Program-made: the position numbers and the translations under genes
Notes under the pieces: model-generated
The model's database searches: none
The model's input: the letters and a program-made list of their open reading frames with translations, nothing else
Told to the model about the DNA's origin: nothing
Source: Quillaja saponaria
Lineage: Eukaryota > Streptophyta > Magnoliopsida > Fabales > Quillajaceae
Length of the DNA: 64,000 nucleotides
Assembly (NCBI GenBank): GCA_029379385.1
Contig: CM055612.1
Span: forward strand, 12,090,001-12,154,000
Direction of reading: 5' to 3'
Shown here: positions 36,582 to 49,591 of the stretch, piece by piece
How positions within the stretch are numbered: the stretch's first letter is position 1
How the letters are laid out: each line of letters opens with the position of its first letter

Positions 36582-38524
36582 TTAAGGATAAAATAACTTT
36601 GTAAAGAGAAGTTCATTCCAAGTATCTTGAAGACCAGGCAAGCACCAATGCACACAATCAGCATAACTAGCAGGGTTTGCTAATTGCTCAGGTGTCAACT
36701 GGTTCCATTGCTTCTTGTAAATTGAAGTGTGTGCATCTTTTCGGTAACTCGAGAGTTGAGTGATGTTGAGAAATGTTATAGGAACTTTTGATTTACTAAA
36801 CACGTCTCCAATTACTTGCATTACACTTTTTCGACTATCCGAACCCCAGTATGTAGGATCATCAATCATACTTGTTTCATTATAACAGTTGCCCCCGGGT
36901 TCGCCTCCCCAATCTATGCTCCTGCCATTGATTTTCCAAGCTTCAAATATCCGAAACATATATATGTATGAACAGGATTTATAGAGAAACGAATGCATTG
37001 CAGAAATTAATTTAATTCTACTCACTTTCCATGAGTAGGTGACATGCTAGTGAAGAACACCCTTGTTTTCTTTGGATTCATATTTAGCCTAACCCATCTC
37101 AACATACTTTTCATAGCCATACGATAAGCATCCTCGGTTGAGACCTCAACAATATCTTTCACTTCATCATCGAAAGACCCCAGCCTGAAAGTTAATTTTT
37201 GTTGCCATTAATTATAATGAGAATATTAGCTAGCTAGCTAGCTAGATATTGCTTATGACTTATAATATAGAAATGAAGTAAGAATTATACATACAAGACT
37301 TTCATCTTCAATCCTGTCATCCACCAAAGATAAGAGTTCAGTACCAAAATGTCTACACCTTTCCAGTTGCGACCATGCTTAATGATTGAACCTTTCCTCA
37401 CAACTCGATCAGATATCCTATGAACGACAGCATTATCTGCGTTTGATTCAAGAAGAAATGGTGCCCAGTAGAACTCAATTGTGGCATTGTATTCCTAAAC
37501 ACAAACAATAAGGAAGTATATACTTATGTGAGACTCAGCGCACGCCAACCCTTATATGTTACGTTAGCCTCACATCAATTAATAGAAGAACTACAGAAAA
37601 GCTAATTGCAGTAGCATGCACCTTGGCTGTGAAAACAGTTAGTGAATCAAAGGTCTCCATGGATTTGGCATCTTCAGGGATGATTGAATGAAGAAGGCAG
37701 ATCAGAGAAACATACTGACCCCTGTTGAGGGAGTCACCGACGAACATCATCCTCTTTCCTCGAAGTGTTTCAAGCATCAATGTAGCATTGAATCTGTATA
37801 ATTAGGGATAAGAATATCAATAAAAATAGACCTATATCGATCATTAAAATTTTGATATCATATCAAATTATTACTTAACTTAAAATTTCAATTATTTATT
37901 TAACACGAACCAATAAGTGGCACCACTAGTAAAACAAGTAATTTTTTTACTCGTGAAAAAAGAAAAGAGAAACAGATTAATTAATTAAGCAGCTGGAAAT
38001 TATTAGAATAGTAACCTGTGGAGGTCGCAACCGTGAGGCTGCCATCTCCAATGCTGATACTCTTTCTCCGGCCGGCCGTGTTCTTGACAAGTTAGCTGTG
38101 GCTGTATGTACGGACAATCCGATTCTTCATAAAGCGGTCGAGTCAACTCGTCTCGAACCCACCTGCCACTGAATATGTCACACCCTTCCTCAGTTTTCCC
38201 AATTGCAAATGGCAACTTCTTCCTCCTGATCTTCACTTAACCCCGGAAAACAAGAGTTTTAATAAAATTTTCAATGAATGGACGAGAAAAGAAGTTAAAA
38301 AGAAAATGTTTCTAAGACTCACTGGCTCTTGGGACGGGTTTGTTCGAGTCTGAGACGAGTTGGAGCTGTTGGCTAAAGATGCACATGAAGTCCTGGCCGT
38401 AGAGGATAGTAACGAAGAGAATAAAAGCCAATAAAGTAAAGAGGCAAGGAGTGAGGCGAGCCTTTCTGATGATGAGAAGAGACGTTGGAGAAGAGGAAGA
38501 CGTTGAAAACAATGGGGGCTTCAT
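36582..38524 (-). CDS. TBL33-like: xylan O-acetyltransferase, trichome birefringence-like (TBL33 type), six exons
   Basis: TBL/XOAT enzymes sit in the Golgi membrane and transfer acetyl groups to xylan or other wall polymers. Exons on the minus strand are 38323-38524, 38016-38235, 37622-37793, 37295-37494, 37026-37184 and 36582-36921. All use GT/AG borders and keep one frame, giving 430 residues. A membrane anchor (about residues 28-45, [17 protein letters not shown]) follows a short basic N-terminus. The TBL domain starts at [12 protein letters not shown], with the GDSLNRGQ catalytic-serine block in exon 3 and the DCVHWCLPG (DxxH) block near the end. I placed the start at MKPP (38522-38524) because the longer frame begins with TTG. 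TBL33 is favoured over other TBLs from overall resemblance and from linkage to DREB2, as in Arabidopsis. The gene appears intact. Confidence 0.9.
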
Positions 38525-39848
38525 TTGCAATTTCAATGTAATAGTAAAACCAATTTTTTTTGGTGGGAAGGACTGGTCTTTGTTTCTGCCTTCACAGCCT
38601 AACTATTTATTTGGATGCAATGAATAAATATAACAAAATGTGTTCATTTGTATTACTCTATTTTATGACTAACAGACTATATTTGCTCATTTTCTTTTCT
38701 TAATTAATCTCAAATCGACTTTCTAGAAGAAGATCTTAAGTAAAGTTTATTATGTATTACATATTATAGGTCTATGAATTTAAAAACATGAAATGCATGT
38801 AAGTTTCATTTGACTTATCTAATTATTTATTTCTCATTCAGATGGAACGTTTAATGAATTTTATGTAAAATATCAATAATGAATTAATATATGTTTCGTA
38901 TCCATAAATTAGATAAATGAATTGTATGATCACAATTACCAAGACCTACTAAGTTTGCTTCCAATGACATCATATTAAAGTCAACACCATCTAGTAGGAG
39001 TAATAATTGTGATGATCAAGTATGGTGGGTACGCTGTGCACGGCTTGAATGAGAATTGAGAGGTTTAGGCTATAATGTGGCTTGGCTTCTAAGCTAAGTG
39101 TTTTCTGACTAAGATTGGGAATCAAGTGTGGTGGGTAACGGTAGCTTCTTGCTTTTTTTATTTGTTATTGTTATAATCATTTGACTCACAAACAAAAAGA
39201 TGGCAACAAGTATGATTTGTTTATGTGGGGAGGATTCTGGTTTTTGGTAGAGGATGAGTGGGTATTAGGTAACACTTCATCTTCATTTCGTACCTTATTA
39301 CCTGCTTTTTACTCTAATTCTCACCCAATATTTGGAGCCTACACAGCTTTGGCATTGATGGACACCCAAAACAACCCTTAACCTATTAAAAAAGATGGAT
39401 CACCTAAAACTATTTTTTTTATATTATTGTTTTACTCTAATATATCATGTCAATTATCATTTTATTTAAAAACTTAAACTTGTAATAAAGACATAGATAT
39501 TGCACAGCACGAAAACGTAAAAGAAAAGGGTTATTAAATACGAACCCTTAAACATGCATCCTAACACACAAGAAAAATGTAAATATGGCCCATTTGAAAT
39601 ATGAATTAAACAAGAGAATTTTTTTTTTAAAAAGAAATATTTTATTTTTTGAAAAATCAAATATTTAATCATGCATGATGGGTGAAAAATATTTATTTTT
39701 TATGGATTATAATAGACCCTTCTAAACCTCTCCTAGTCTAGCTAATACCTAACCAAAACTAAATCTCTTTAAATAAATTAATAAAATATTCTAAAATTAT
39801 ATGAAGAAATTATAATATAAATTATAATCATAATTATATATAATTGAC

Positions 39849-39879
<31 letters not shown>

Positions 39880-39959
39880 ATCATATGTGTCTATTTCCTC
39901 CACTTGAAAAAATAAAATAAAATTGGGATGGTGCTAGTAAAGGTTAAATATTGCAAAGC
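38525..39959. other. upstream flank of TBL33-like gene; no gene seen
   Basis: AT-rich sequence that should hold the TBL33-like promoter, though I could not pick a clear TATA box. A (TA)n microsatellite lies at about 39853-39880. The frame at 39181-39381 has no family resemblance. Confidence 0.5.
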
Positions 39960-42900
39960 TCCAACAATGCTTCTATAGAACTCAAGATCTAAATAGGGCT
40001 CTTTAAGCTTGGCTATTAGTCGAAATTTGGTCACCGTAGGAGTAGAAATTGGATTTAAAATTCTTCATTTGTGCACAATCAAGTAGCTCAAGAGCATATT
40101 TTGTTTGATGCAGAAAAAGACCACACAAAAATTCTTGCACAGATATGCCTAAAAAATAGTGCAATAAGCTCAAATCTTTCATTGAAAAATCTTTACTAAG
40201 TTGTTTAATAAGATTGTTAAGAATTAAGGGATTCGAGCTGGTGACAATGATATCATCCACATAAAGTAGAAGCAGAGTAGTTCCATGCTTGCTATGTTGA
40301 ATAAACAAGAAAAGGTATGCTAAGCTGCAGTTAAAACCATTAGATAAAAGAAAAGTACTAAAGCGATCAAACCATGCACATAGGGCTTGACGAAGTCCAT
40401 ATAATGCCTACTTTAGGTGACAAACAAAATCAGGATTGTTGTGATCAATAAATCCAGCAGGTTGTTCTATAAACACAGGTTCATTTAGTTTTACATGAAG
40501 AAAAGCATCCTTGACATCAAGTTGACGTATCCCCCAATTATGTGATAAAGAAATTGTCAAGATAAGTTAGATAGTAGCTGGTTTAATTACTGCTAAGAAA
40601 GTTTCAATAAAGTATGTACTTGGTTGTATCCTTCGCAAGCAAGCGAGCCTTTAAGCGATCCAATGATCCATCTGATTTAAGCTTGGTTTTAAAAACCCAT
40701 TTACAACCTATAACATTCATATCTAGCTTTGGTAGAACCAAGTCCTAAGTATCATTTTTAGATAGAGTAAACAGTTCCTCATGCATAGCTATGGTCAGAC
40801 TGGGATGTTTTAAAACAGATTTGACAGTTTTAGGCTCAGTCGGTAAGGCTTCAACAACAAGATAATAATCATCATTGAAATATTTTGGATTTGGCTTTGA
40901 AATACCATGACTACAATGTGTTGCCATTGAATTTGAGATCATAGTCACCTCTAAAATATGAGGCAATGGAGATAAATTCTTTTCAGAGGTTGCAGGAGGA
41001 AAAGGTTGTGGGATATCTTGTTGACAAGAACCCACTTATGGTAAATCATCTTTATAATGTTGTAAAGTAGGTTGAATATATTGTTGAGAAGAATACACTT
41101 GTGGTAAACCATTTTCTTGATGTTGTAAAGTATAGTCATCCTCTTTTAAACTCAATGGTTGATTCCAAGTTTGGTGATGTAGCATGACTGCTATCAAAAG
41201 GTGCAATAGAATTTCTTTCAAGTGTTTCAATTACAGTTGTATATGCATGTGAGTCATTGTGAGAAGTAGAGTTGTCCATTGAATTAATTACTGTCGGATA
41301 AGAAGGAAATTGAGGTGGTGGTACTTGTGGGTATCTCTTTGTATCATTTCCTAAAAACCAATCAAAAAATTCAGTTAGTTCAATGTTCTCCAAATTGTTG
41401 TTGAATAAGGAACCTGGTTTAGAAAAAGGGAATGAGTGCTTATCAAATACCACATTTCGTGATAAATATACCCAATTTGTAGGAGGATAGAGGCAACAAT
41501 AATCTTTGTGAAACTCACTATATCCAAGAAATATACATGGTAAAGATCTTAGTTCAAATTTTTATTTTTTATAATCTCGTAAGTAAGGAAAACACTTACT
41601 AGCCAAAGGTTCGTAGACAAGAATAATAAGGTTGTTTTTGGAAAATCAAATCAGATGGACATTTCTAATTAAGTACCTTAGAAGGTTGTCGATTAATAAG
41701 CCAAACTGTTATCCCAAAAGCTTCTACCCAAAATCATTTAGGAACATGATCTTGAAAAAGCATTGTTAGTCCTAATTCTGTAATATTTTTGTGTTTTCGT
41801 TGCACAAGACCATTTTGCTGAGGGGTATACGGGCATGAGATTTGTTGCTTTATTCTTTTACTGGCCAATAAGGCCTTTAATTCATTATTTGAAAATTCAC
41901 CACCACCATCAAATTGAAAAACTTTTATTTTCTTGTTAAATTGAGTTTTTATAAATTTATATTTAATAAAACATTCAACAAAATCTAACTTCTTTTTCAG
42001 AGGAAAAAACCATGTAATTCCTATGCATTCATCATTAAAAATCACATAATATCGAAATCTTTGATAAGAAAATACTGGGACTAGTCCCGATAAGTCACTA
42101 TGAAAAATTGAAAAAGGTTCATTTGAAAAATTATTAGAAGATAGAAATGGTAAGCAACACGGCTTTGCCATTTAATAGCTTGTACAAATCTTTTCAACCT
42201 TATTGCTAGTACTTATTATGAGCTTATTCCTTTTTAAAATTTTCACAACTTTTGAATGAGGATGGCCTAGCCTCTAATGCTAAACCTCATTTGTGGTTCC
42301 TCTAAATATGGTTGAAAACAAAGCAATCTCATTTGTTGGCTTTAAGGCATATAGATCCTTTTTACCTCTTGCGATCATTGCTTGGGTTGTCCTGTCCTTA
42401 ATCACAAAATCATCACATGAAAAAGTGAAATCATATAGATAATCTAAAGTAAGTTTATTGACAGATTATAAATTTTTCTTTATTTCTAGACCATAAGAAC
42501 ATTATTTATTTGAATTTTATTTTTCCCTACATTAAGAGTCATTGTACCAATATGTGATATATCTAATAAATTTCCATTTCCAACAAATATTTTATCTTTA
42601 CCTTGATATGGCTTTAGAGTATTAAGCTTACTAGAATCAAAGGTTATGTGTGCGGAAGCACTAGTGTCAAGAAACAATGTGTCATCTATTGCTACATTAA
42701 GATTCATGGCTATAGATTTGACAAACAAGTATATTACTTGACTTCTCTTTATTAGGCTGCTTATTTACTGCTGTAGTGATTTTGTTGATTTCATTTTGTT
42801 CCCTACTGGTAAAGGGTTGCTTAGAATGTGAAAAACCATGCCTTTTAGAGGTAAAGCCACCTTAATATGGCTTACCTTTTTTTGCACGATTTTCAATATG

Positions 42901-43704
42901 ATTGCTAAAGAAAGCCATATTCTGATTTGGTGGATTGAATCCATCTCCCCTGTGTAAATTTTTCATTGTTTCATGAGCTAGAAGAAGTGGAAGCAATTCT
43001 TGATAAGTAGAAGTTGGAGGCTTGAGATGAAAGTAATAAAAGCTTCATAACGGGGACCAAGACCTTTCAAGAGTCTAAACACCTTTGTACGGTCATCAAT
43101 TGGCTTTCCTATAGCAGCAAGATCATCACAAATATTCTTGAAAGTCTATAAATACTCATTCATGTTATAGTTGTGTTTGCTAAGTAATTGCAAACATTTA
43201 AGTAAGTAGAATTCCCTTTCTTGGGATACACGAGCAAATGAATTTATAAGAGCTCTCCAGACATCAGCCGACGTGTTAAGTCTAACAACAAGGCCTATAA
43301 CTTCTTTTGAAAGAGTTCCAGTAATCCAACCTCAAAAAAGTCAATCAAACCGCTTCCAACCTATGTACTCTAGATTTGTCTCCATCCAGTTCTCACCCGC
43401 AACTTCGATGTTTGAAGACAGTGGTAAACTTTCTTGGAATTGGATATTCTATAGTAAGAAAGCCATCCATGTCTTAACTTTCCACAAGACCCATTAGTTG
43501 AGTTTTTCATAACAAAAAATTTGATTGAAATTTCCTACATTCAACGTGTAGGGATAAGGATATTTTTGGGAAGTTGTGATAGCCATTGGTAGGATGGGGT
43601 GGGGAGACATGGGTTTTTTTTTTTTTTTTTTTTTTTTCTAATCAGCCGAGTAAGGCTCTAATACCATAAAGAAAATAAGAATAAGATAATTTTATAATTC
43701 TCAC
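39960..43704 (-). mobile_element. Ty1/copia element A, 3'-truncated, dead
   Basis: Read leftwards from a primer-binding site at 43651-43662 (TGGTATTAGAGC, one mismatch from the common initiator-Met type), pol order is copia. Gag (UBN2-like, FARVSQEREFYLLKC and KVFRLLKGLGPRYEAF) lies near 43060-43300. Protease (LDTSASAHITF, where active enzymes have an S/T-G pair) is at 42486-42728. Integrase core (DLSG, FDGGGEF, TPQQNGLVQRK) is at 41734-42171, and reverse transcriptase with YVDDIIVTSSN is at 40003-40740. RNase H and the 3' LTR are absent, so the left end is truncated near 39960. Many stops are present. The part 43663-43704 is the first piece of its 5' LTR, and the rest was displaced by element B. 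Confidence 0.85.
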
Positions 43705-43827
43705 AGTTGGATTTTAGGAGAAAAATCTTGTTGTATTATCAAAACAATTATAACCTATGATATATATAAACTCTTAAAGGGTAAAGTACTAAAATATCCC
43801 TATGTAACTAAATATTTACATCCAACA
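43705..43827 (-). repeat. element B 3' LTR
   Basis: 123 bp running TGTTGGATG...ATCCAACT on the minus strand. It differs from the 5' LTR at 6 positions (about 95% identical). Confidence 0.92.
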
Positions 43828-43839
43828 CTCCCCCTCAAG
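43828..43839 (-). other. element B polypurine tract
   Basis: The minus strand reads CTTGAGGGGGAG immediately before the 3' LTR, the expected plus-strand priming site. Confidence 0.75.
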
Positions 43840-46800
43840 ATGGAGCATATATATCTCTTATGCCCATCTTGTAAACAATAGGATGAAAATCACAGTTACC
43901 AAGACCTTTCGTGAAGACATCAGCTAATTGGTTCACAGACCTTACAAAAAGTATACAAATGAGCCTAGAATGTAATTTTTTCTTAATAAAATGTCTGTCA
44001 ATCTCAATGTGTTTTGTACGGTCATATTGAACTGGGTTGTGAGCTATGTTGATAGTTGCGGTGTTGTCATAATACAGCAGAAGGGGTTTTTCTATAGTTA
44101 ATCTGAAGATCTTCCATTAACCTTTTAAGCCATAACAACTCACACGTCTCATGAGCCATCGCTCTATATTCTGCTTCATCACTAGATCTAGCAACCACAA
44201 TCTGTTTCTTATTTCTCCACGACACTAGATTCTTACCAATAAATATGCAGTATCTTGAAGTAGATCTCCTATCATCAAGTGAACCAGCCTAATCTGCATC
44301 TATATAAGCTTCCAACTTCAGGCTTTTATGGTTTTCAAAAATAAGTCCCTTCCCAGGTGCAGATTTCAAGTATTACAATATACGATGAACTGCATCCAAA
44401 TAAGCAGAATGAAGATCATGCATAAACTGGCTAACTACACTGACAGCATAGGCAATGTCTGGACGAGTGTGAGATAAATAAAATAACTTTCTAACCAATC
44501 GTTAGTATTTCTCTCTATCAATACATTGTCCATCACTACTCTGTAACTTATGGTTTGCTTCAATAGGTGTGTGTGCAGGTCTGCATCCAAGAATACCTAT
44601 CTTCTTTAGCAAATCAAGAACATACTTTCTTTGAGATAGGAAGATACCCTTTTCAGAATAAGCAACTTTGATTCCAAGGAAGTAACTAAGCTTCCATAAA
44701 TCTTTGATCTCAAATTCTTTGGTAAGATGATTTTTTTAACTTGGATACCTCTGTAGGATTATCTATCGTCATAACTATATCATCAACACAGACAATAAGA
44801 ATAGTAATCCACCCATGACAATGCTTTACAAATATGGTGTGATTAGCATTGCTTTGTTGGTACCTAAAAGAAAGCATTACGTTTCGAAATCTATCAAACT
44901 AGGCTCGGGGTGACTGTTTGAGGCCATACAAGAACTTCTTTAGCTTGCATACCTTCCCTTCAGTCTTTTAACAAGAGAAGCCTGGGAGAATCTCCATATA
45001 AACTTTCTCAGCAAGGTCTCCATGCAAGAAAGCATTCTTTACATCTAGTTACTGCAAGTCCCAACCAAGATTTACTACACAAGAAATAAGAACTCTGATT
45101 GAATTCATCTTAGCTACAGGAGCAAAGATTTCTTGATAATCCACCCCATAAGTTTGAGTGAATCCTTTTGCAACAAGTCTAGCTTTGTATCTTTCAATTG
45201 TCCCATCAGCTTTCCTGTTAATAGTGAAGACCCACTTACAACCAACAACTCGTTTTCCGTGAGGAAGACTAGCAAGTTCCCAAGTATCATTTTTAGATAA
45301 ATTTTTCATTTCTTCAACCATGGAATCTTCCCATTTAGGATCAACAAGTGCTTCTTTCCAATCCTGTGGAATAGAAACAGACAACAAAGAGGACACAAAA
45401 GCTCTATAGGATGGAGACAATGAATCAAATGAGATATAGTTAGAGATAGGATGTTGAGTACATGCTCTAACTCCTCTTCTAGTTGCAATAGGAAGATTAA
45501 TATCATCAATATTAGGAATATCACAAGGTAGATTTGAAGAGTAAGGAAGAGTAGGATCTGTAGACTTACTACTCAAAAGAGTTTGTGATGGTTGTGGAAC
45601 TGAGTTCGGGATTGCCGCTTGGCTAGGTAAAGCACTTTCAATTGCTGTAATTTTATGTTTTCTTCAACTGTATGTAAGCAAATCTTCATTCTCCTGCCTC
45701 ATAAGACCCTTATTGCTATTAAGAGATTCACCATTCATTCCCTTTCTCAACCTCCACTACATTCTCTTGATTTACAGTCTTTTCATTTTCCATCTCCATG
45801 TTATTTTCTTCTTCTTCCAAAGATGATATTCTCTCCCCCTGATTTCTATAAGTCAATTCCAAGGATAATATCTACTCCCCCTAACCTCTATGAGTTAACT
45901 CTTCCTCACTATAGCTCTCCCCCTAAAAAGATGACGAAGATAAGTAAGCCTCGGATTCTAGAAAGGTGACATTCATGATGACATAAGTCTTCTTGGTAGG
46001 TGGGTGGTAGCACTTATATCGCTTCTGAGTTGCAGAATACCCAATAAATATACATTTAAGAGCTCTCGGGTCAAGTTTACTAATATCTTTTATATGCTCA
46101 TGTATAAAACAAACACAACCAAAAATTTTAGGAGGAGCAATGAATGAACAATTTCAGAGAAAAAGATCCAAATGAGTCTTAAACTCAAGAACTCGTAACG
46201 ACATTCGATTGATAAGATAAGCAGCAGAGAGAATTGCATTCCCCAAATAAGTTTTTAGAACATTCGTAGTAAACATCAATGATCTTGCTATCCTCCAATA
46301 GATGTCTGTTTTTGCATTTTGCAACACCATTCTGAGTAGGTGTATTAACACAACTAGTTTGATGAAGTATACCATGATCGCAAAGATACCTTTGGAAGGA
46401 TCCTTCAATATACTCAGTACCATTATCACTTGTCAAAACTTTATCTTTAGTATCAACTTGAGTGCAAATCAGCTTGTGAAACATCTGAAAGCACTAAAAC
46501 ACTTCATTCTTTGCACGCATTAAATACATCCAAGTAGTTCGACTATAACAATCAATAAATGTAACAAACCACCTATAACCAGATACTGAGACAACCCGAC
46601 TAGGACCTCAGACATTAGAATGTATAAGCACAAATGGAGAAGTACTATTCATGTTCTTTGGAGGATAAGAAGAGCGTATATGTTTCGTAAAATCACAAGC
46701 ATCACAAGTCAAATTGCTTAGAGTACATTGCTTAAGTAAATTAGGAAACATATTTCCCAAAACCAAAAAAGATGGATGTCCTAAGTGACAAATGCCACTG

Positions 46801-48145
46801 AACCAACTCTTGATGAGAAGAAATGGTAGAACTATTATGAAGAGCCTGATCACTTGTATTATCTTTAAACAAGATCTCAAGACCATATTCTAACAAATAC
46901 AACCCATTGTGCTCTTTACCATAGCCAAGTATTTTTCTCGTTCCCAATTCCTGAAATACACAAGAAGATGAATAAAAAAATATTGTACAATATAAGTCTT
47001 TAGTAATAGTACTAATAGATAAAAGGTTCATGGAAAACTTGGGAATATGAAAAAAAGATGACAAGGTCAACGAAGGAGTACAACAAATAGAACCTTTCCC
47101 TGAAATAGATGACAGAGAACCATCAGCTACTCGAACCTTTTCTTTACCAGAGCAAGAGATATATGAAGAAAAACTAATAGAGGTACTCATCATATGATCC
47201 GAAACACCGGAGTCTATAATCCATGGGTTTGAATCAAAAGATGAATATGCATGGAGAGCATTAGCAAAGCCAGATTAAGATCTCATATGAGAATTGCAAC
47301 CTAGTCTAGCTAATAAGTGCTTAAGAAATAGTAATTGTTTTGTACTAAGAGGAAGCGAAGTTTGTGTTTTCACATGACAATAGTTCTATCCCATTAAACT
47401 CTATAGCAACAACTTATAGTCTTGTCCCCCAAAAATAACTTACACTCAGGCAGCTTAACCAACAAACAAATTATAGTAAAAGAGACTTTCCCTTTCAAAA
47501 TCATCCTTTAAGGCAACTTTATCACTCAAATTATTTTTGAAAAGAACCCAAGAATGACAGATACCATCTAAAAACAAGGAATATAGTCCAAATTAACTTC
47601 AATCCACAGCAAAAAGGAATCACAACAAGGAAATAAGACAATCCACAGCCAAAACAGTCAAAAAGCACCCAATGAGCCTAGTAAAGTACTACCCACAGCC
47701 TGCAAATGCAACTAACATGCAAAACTTTGCCAAATAGAACACAAAAACGTAGCTAAAGTACCCTGAATCACTACCGTGAAGAACAAATCACCCAAACATG
47801 TTTCTCCTTCCAAATCAACTTAAATGATCAACTCAACCACTCAAATCAAAGCCAGTAAGGGCCTAGAAGTGGAAGAAAACGGCTTAAAACCTCATAAATT
47901 GAAGAATTTTAGAAAAAACAAAAAACAGGGCCACAAACTGAAAAACTTAAATTTGATCTTAGGTCCTTTCTAAATAAAAGTTTAGAGGTTTTGGTCGCCT
48001 GAACAAGGCAATTCAGGATCTGCTAGTTGATTCCGGTGGGTCTCGCGCAGAAAACACTGTTCACGGCGACAACGGGGACGACAATGGAGGCAGTGGCAGT
48101 GGCTAATACGGTCAGTGAGACAGTAAAGGCTAATTTCACTTTGGA

Positions 48146-48157
48146 GCTCTGATACCA
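48146..48157 (-). other. element B primer-binding site
   Basis: TGGTATCAGAGC on the minus strand begins at the base after the 5' LTR. It is the usual initiator-methionine tRNA primer site of plant copia elements. Confidence 0.88.
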
Positions 48158-48280
48158 AGTTGGATTTTAGGAGAAAAATCTTGTTGTATTATCAAAACAA
48201 TTACAACCTGTGATATATATAAACTCCAAAAGGGTAAAGTACTGAAATATCCCTATATAACTAAATATTTACATCCAACA
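48158..48280 (-). repeat. element B 5' LTR
   Basis: 123 bp with the same ends as the 3' copy. It is followed by the CTCAC target duplication at 48281-48285. Confidence 0.92.
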
Positions 48281-48285
48281 CTCAC

Positions 48286-48810
48286 CTTGATTGATAATCT
48301 TGTGAGTTTCACTATTTATAAATATTTACAATTAATGATTTGAATACAAATTCTAATGGTCATATTCCTAACGGTCATATAATTGCTTATGTCAAGCCAA
48401 GAGTCTTGACCTAAGACTTAGCTTATTAATCATTAATTTGACATTTGAATTTTCCTTAGTTGGTAGCAATTCCCATAGCATGTTTTCCTCCTTCATTTTC
48501 TCTTTCTTATAATGAGAGTTTGACCTATTCTGATTTATTCCATGTAAAGAATCATCATTATCTTTTGAATTCTTTCATTGTAAGGAATCAGTATCTTCAA
48601 TAGTAAAGGCTAAGTGGAGTCAGTTGACCTAATTTAGCTTTTAAAATATTATGTATGATATGGGTAAACATTAATTTAACCTTACTAAGTTAATAGAAAA
48701 TATAATTATGCATCAATAGATTTTTAATTTTTTCACAATAGTCTACCATCAAAATAAAGTATGTATCCTCTTAGAATTTGTTTATAACAATTTAGTCATC
48801 AGTCCACTAA
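48286..48810 (-). repeat. displaced remainder of element A 5' LTR and flank
   Basis: Immediately after the second CTCAC, the sequence continues element A's LTR and contains AATGGTCATATTCC / AACGGTCATAT motifs like those in the LTR of element C. The outer LTR boundary could not be fixed because no 3' LTR survives for comparison. Confidence 0.5.
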
Positions 48811-48813
48811 TAA

Positions 48814-49591
48814 CTCGTTTGGTATACAAGTTGTAAAGTCTGATTGCTGATCAAGGAGTCTAATTTTTTGGATTGAAAGCATTTGGTTTTTCAAAAGATT
48901 GTGATTGGCTCAATCGCAATCAGTCCAAATCAAAGAAATTCTACAATTGCTAGAAGTAGCAGTAGAATAGCTTTTGACTTTTTAAATTACATGTGACACT
49001 AGAACTGTCTAATTTACTCTTTATTCTTTTATATTTTAACACTTCTTTCTAACCCAATTCTCTTTCAAAGTTTTTTGGTTAAAAAATTTGAATTATTTTA
49101 TTTTATGCACTTTATTATATTATGTAACATTGTTATATGATATGATATTCATATAGTTATTATTGCAATGCATTATTTTTTGGTTTTCCAGGTTTCCTTA
49201 TAGGCATTATTATGAGACTAATCCCTCGACTCTGTTGTGACTGGATAGCCCTCCGAATAATTGCCTGCTCCAAGGTTTGAACTTGCATTTTCGTCCTAGA
49301 AGTGCAACTCGCTTACCACTATACCCAACCCTTGTTGGTTGCAATGCATTATTTAATAATGCCTACAAATTTTTTATTAATAATTGAATAATATTAAAGT
49401 ATTAAAATAACTTATGCAATATGTAAACCAAATATCATTGTTATGCATGCCCTTAATGGTAATTTCATATTTAAACTGATTTTTGTAATCTGCATACCAG
49501 ACATATATTTTACTTATTTACAATATGCATACCAAATACATATTTTGCTTATGACCAATCAGACTTTTACAATTTGTATACCAAACGGGCC
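48814..49591. mobile_element. MITE-like DNA element with ~35-bp TIRs
   Basis: The left end CTCGTTTGGTATACAAGTTG and the reverse complement of the right end (GGCCCGTTTGGTATACAAAT) are inverted repeats extending into GTCTGATTG. The total is 778 bp, including a SINE insertion. The GTTTGG core suggests PIF/Harbinger or another MITE family, but the flanking trinucleotides (TAA and TTA) are not identical, so the superfamily is open. No transposase frame is present. Confidence 0.65.
49179..49338 (-). mobile_element. tRNA-derived SINE, about 160 bp
   Basis: On the minus strand GGGTTGGGTATAGTGGTAAG supplies a Pol III A box, and GCAAGTTCAAACC about 30 bases later supplies a B box. The body continues through GAGGGATTAGTCTCATAAT to CCTGGAAAACC. 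It is flanked by identical 16-bp direct repeats at 49163-49178 and 49339-49354, the mark of target-primed insertion. It sits inside the MITE-like element at 48814-49591. Confidence 0.85.

Larger units (their letters stand above)
43705..48280 (-). mobile_element. Ty1/copia element B, complete ends, dead coding region
   Basis: The ends are two 123-bp LTRs (43705-43827 and 48158-48280) flanked by the 5-bp duplication CTCAC at 43700-43704 and 48281-48285. The primer-binding site TGGTATCAGAGC and a G-rich polypurine tract are both in place. Pol pieces on the minus strand are GAG-pre-integrase (46608-47193), integrase (NTPTQNGVAKCKN, 46185-46484), reverse transcriptase (KARLVAKGFTQTYGVDYQE, 45049-45576) and RNase H (about 44080-44330, with SSDEAEYRA). 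Stops and frame changes separate them. The short LTR and 4.6-kb length are typical of compact copia lineages. It landed inside the 5' LTR of element A. Confidence 0.93.

Noticed and set aside
36582..37025. Treating the 147-codon frame as a separate gene.
   Set aside because: Its first part is intron. Only 36582-36921 is exon 6 of the TBL33-like gene.
37226..37247. Run of AGCT units in a TBL33-like intron.
   Set aside because: Simple tetranucleotide microsatellite between exons 4 and 5, away from splice sites.
38525..38536. Four extra N-terminal residues for the TBL33-like protein.
   Set aside because: The first codon there is TTG. The ATG at 38522-38524 is the first real start.
43273..43497. 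Plus-strand 74-codon frame inside copia A.
   Set aside because: Antisense shadow of the copia gag region.
45655..45969. Plus-strand 104-codon frame inside copia B.
   Set aside because: Antisense of a low-complexity pol linker (Ser/Pro-rich), with no motifs of its own.
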